A DNA stretch of 33,723 nt from REEB509 sp049314555. Its GTDB lineage: Bacteria; Pseudomonadota; Alphaproteobacteria; Caulobacterales; Aquidulcibacteraceae. The notes below the pieces were generated by a model, which saw only the letters and a program-made list of their open reading frames with translations, searched no databases and was not told where the DNA came from. Location of the stretch: the NCBI GenBank assembly GCA_049314555.1, contig JBMOEW010000035.1, forward strand, positions 1-33,723, written 5' to 3'. Made by a program: the position numbers and the translations under genes. Shown one piece after another: positions 33,301 through 33,723 of the stretch. The number at the start of each line of letters is the position of its first letter. Position 1 is the stretch's first letter.

Positions 33301-33723
33301 CTATCGCTGATGCAGCAGGGGGTAGCCAGGCAGGGGGCTGCGTGTTTTCAAGACATAGTTGGCGCGGATTGAGCCCACGTAGAGGTCGCACAAATCCGCT
33401 CCACCCCAGGTGATGTTGGTGGGATGGTTCAAGACACGCCCGCTTGGATCGTGCGCAATCGTGACGACCGATTGATCAGGACGGATCGCAACGATTTTGT
33501 TGGCTGCTGGCAAAGTGACCCAGAGGTTGCCTTCTGCATCAAAGCCGTTGCCGTCGGTGTAGCCAAGAAATTGCGTGAGCCAGCCGGGCAAATGCAATTT
33601 GGGGTTTAGCTTGCGATTGGCAACGAAGCCGAGTTTTGGGCCATAGCGTGTTGGCGGGCCAAGCCTTTCGCCTGGCTGGATCGGGAAGGCCAAGACATCG
33701 GCACCGGTGGTTTGATTGATATA
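33301..33723 (-). CDS. SMP-30/gluconolactonase family protein, C-terminal part
   Basis: Partial gene; its 5' part lies beyond the right edge and the frame is open to base 33723, leaving 140 residues. Visible family features: GADVLAFPIQPGERLGP, the metal-site-like block GYTDGNGFDAEGNLWVT, the strand HPTNITWGGADLCDLYVGS and the ending GYPLLHQR. The family forms six-bladed beta propellers that often hydrolyse sugar lactones with a divalent metal; the substrate cannot be told. It faces pyrG with a ten-base gap and no visible terminator, and may mark the end of the conserved block. Confidence 0.8.
   Translation of the reverse strand, partial: YINQTTGADVLAFPIQPGERLGPPTRYGPKLGFVANRKLNPKLHLPGWLTQFLGYTDGNGFDAEGNLWVTLPAANKIVAIRPDQSVVTIAHDPSGRVLNHPTNITWGGADLCDLYVGSIRANYVLKTRSPLPGYPLLHQR

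Noticed and set aside
1..33723. Mobile elements, CRISPR arrays, tRNA or rRNA genes
   Set aside because: No transposase-like or integrase-like product, no spaced repeat array and no tRNA-like structure was seen; the window is core genome.

Overview
The window is a G+C-rich chromosomal segment of an alphaproteobacterium. Gene order supports this: lolCD-dnaE, then rpsB-tsf-pyrH-frr-uppS-cdsA-dxr-rseP-bamA-skp-lpxD-fabZ-lpxA-lpxI-lpxB, then gltA-gltX-lexA-trpCDG-trpE-ppiD, then tpiA-secG-pyrG. LpxI in place of LpxH and a GTTC-N7-GTTC operator in front of lexA also fit this class. A Caulobacterales/Maricaulales-like member is my best guess, but it is inference. Nearly all of the DNA is housekeeping core genome. 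I see no insertion sequence, phage gene, CRISPR array, tRNA or rRNA.

Region 1 (1-4559, plus): the end of a LolC/E permease, LolD, and the replicative polymerase DnaE. Region 2 (4560-19757, plus): a long co-directional cluster for translation factors (rpsB, tsf, frr), UMP kinase, isoprenoid and phospholipid precursors (dxr, uppS, cdsA), and outer-membrane biogenesis (rseP, bamA, skp, and the lipid A genes lpxD/fabZ/lpxA/lpxI/lpxB). Many junctions are ATGA or GTGA stop/start overlaps. Two very short unlisted ORFs sit exactly at the dxr/rseP and rseP/bamA junctions.

Region 3 (19768-29901, minus): ppiD-trpE overlap by ATGA, followed by trpG-trpD-trpC, an autoregulated lexA, then gltX-gltA. Between gltX and lexA there is no intact gene. 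An open frame on the plus strand looks like the C-terminal remnant of comEC, which occupies this place in related genomes; the moaC/moeA pair often found between trpC and lexA is absent. Region 4 (29998-33290, plus): tpiA, secG with an unusually long Pro/Ala/Thr tail, and pyrG. It is followed by a convergent, truncated SMP-30/gluconolactonase gene where kdsA/eno would be common.

I did not find a clearly new multi-gene system. The points worth a second look are small: the lexA promoter/operator, the comEC remnant, a 14-bp tandem duplication that separates two stop codons, the junction micro-ORFs, leader hairpins, and the SecG tail.
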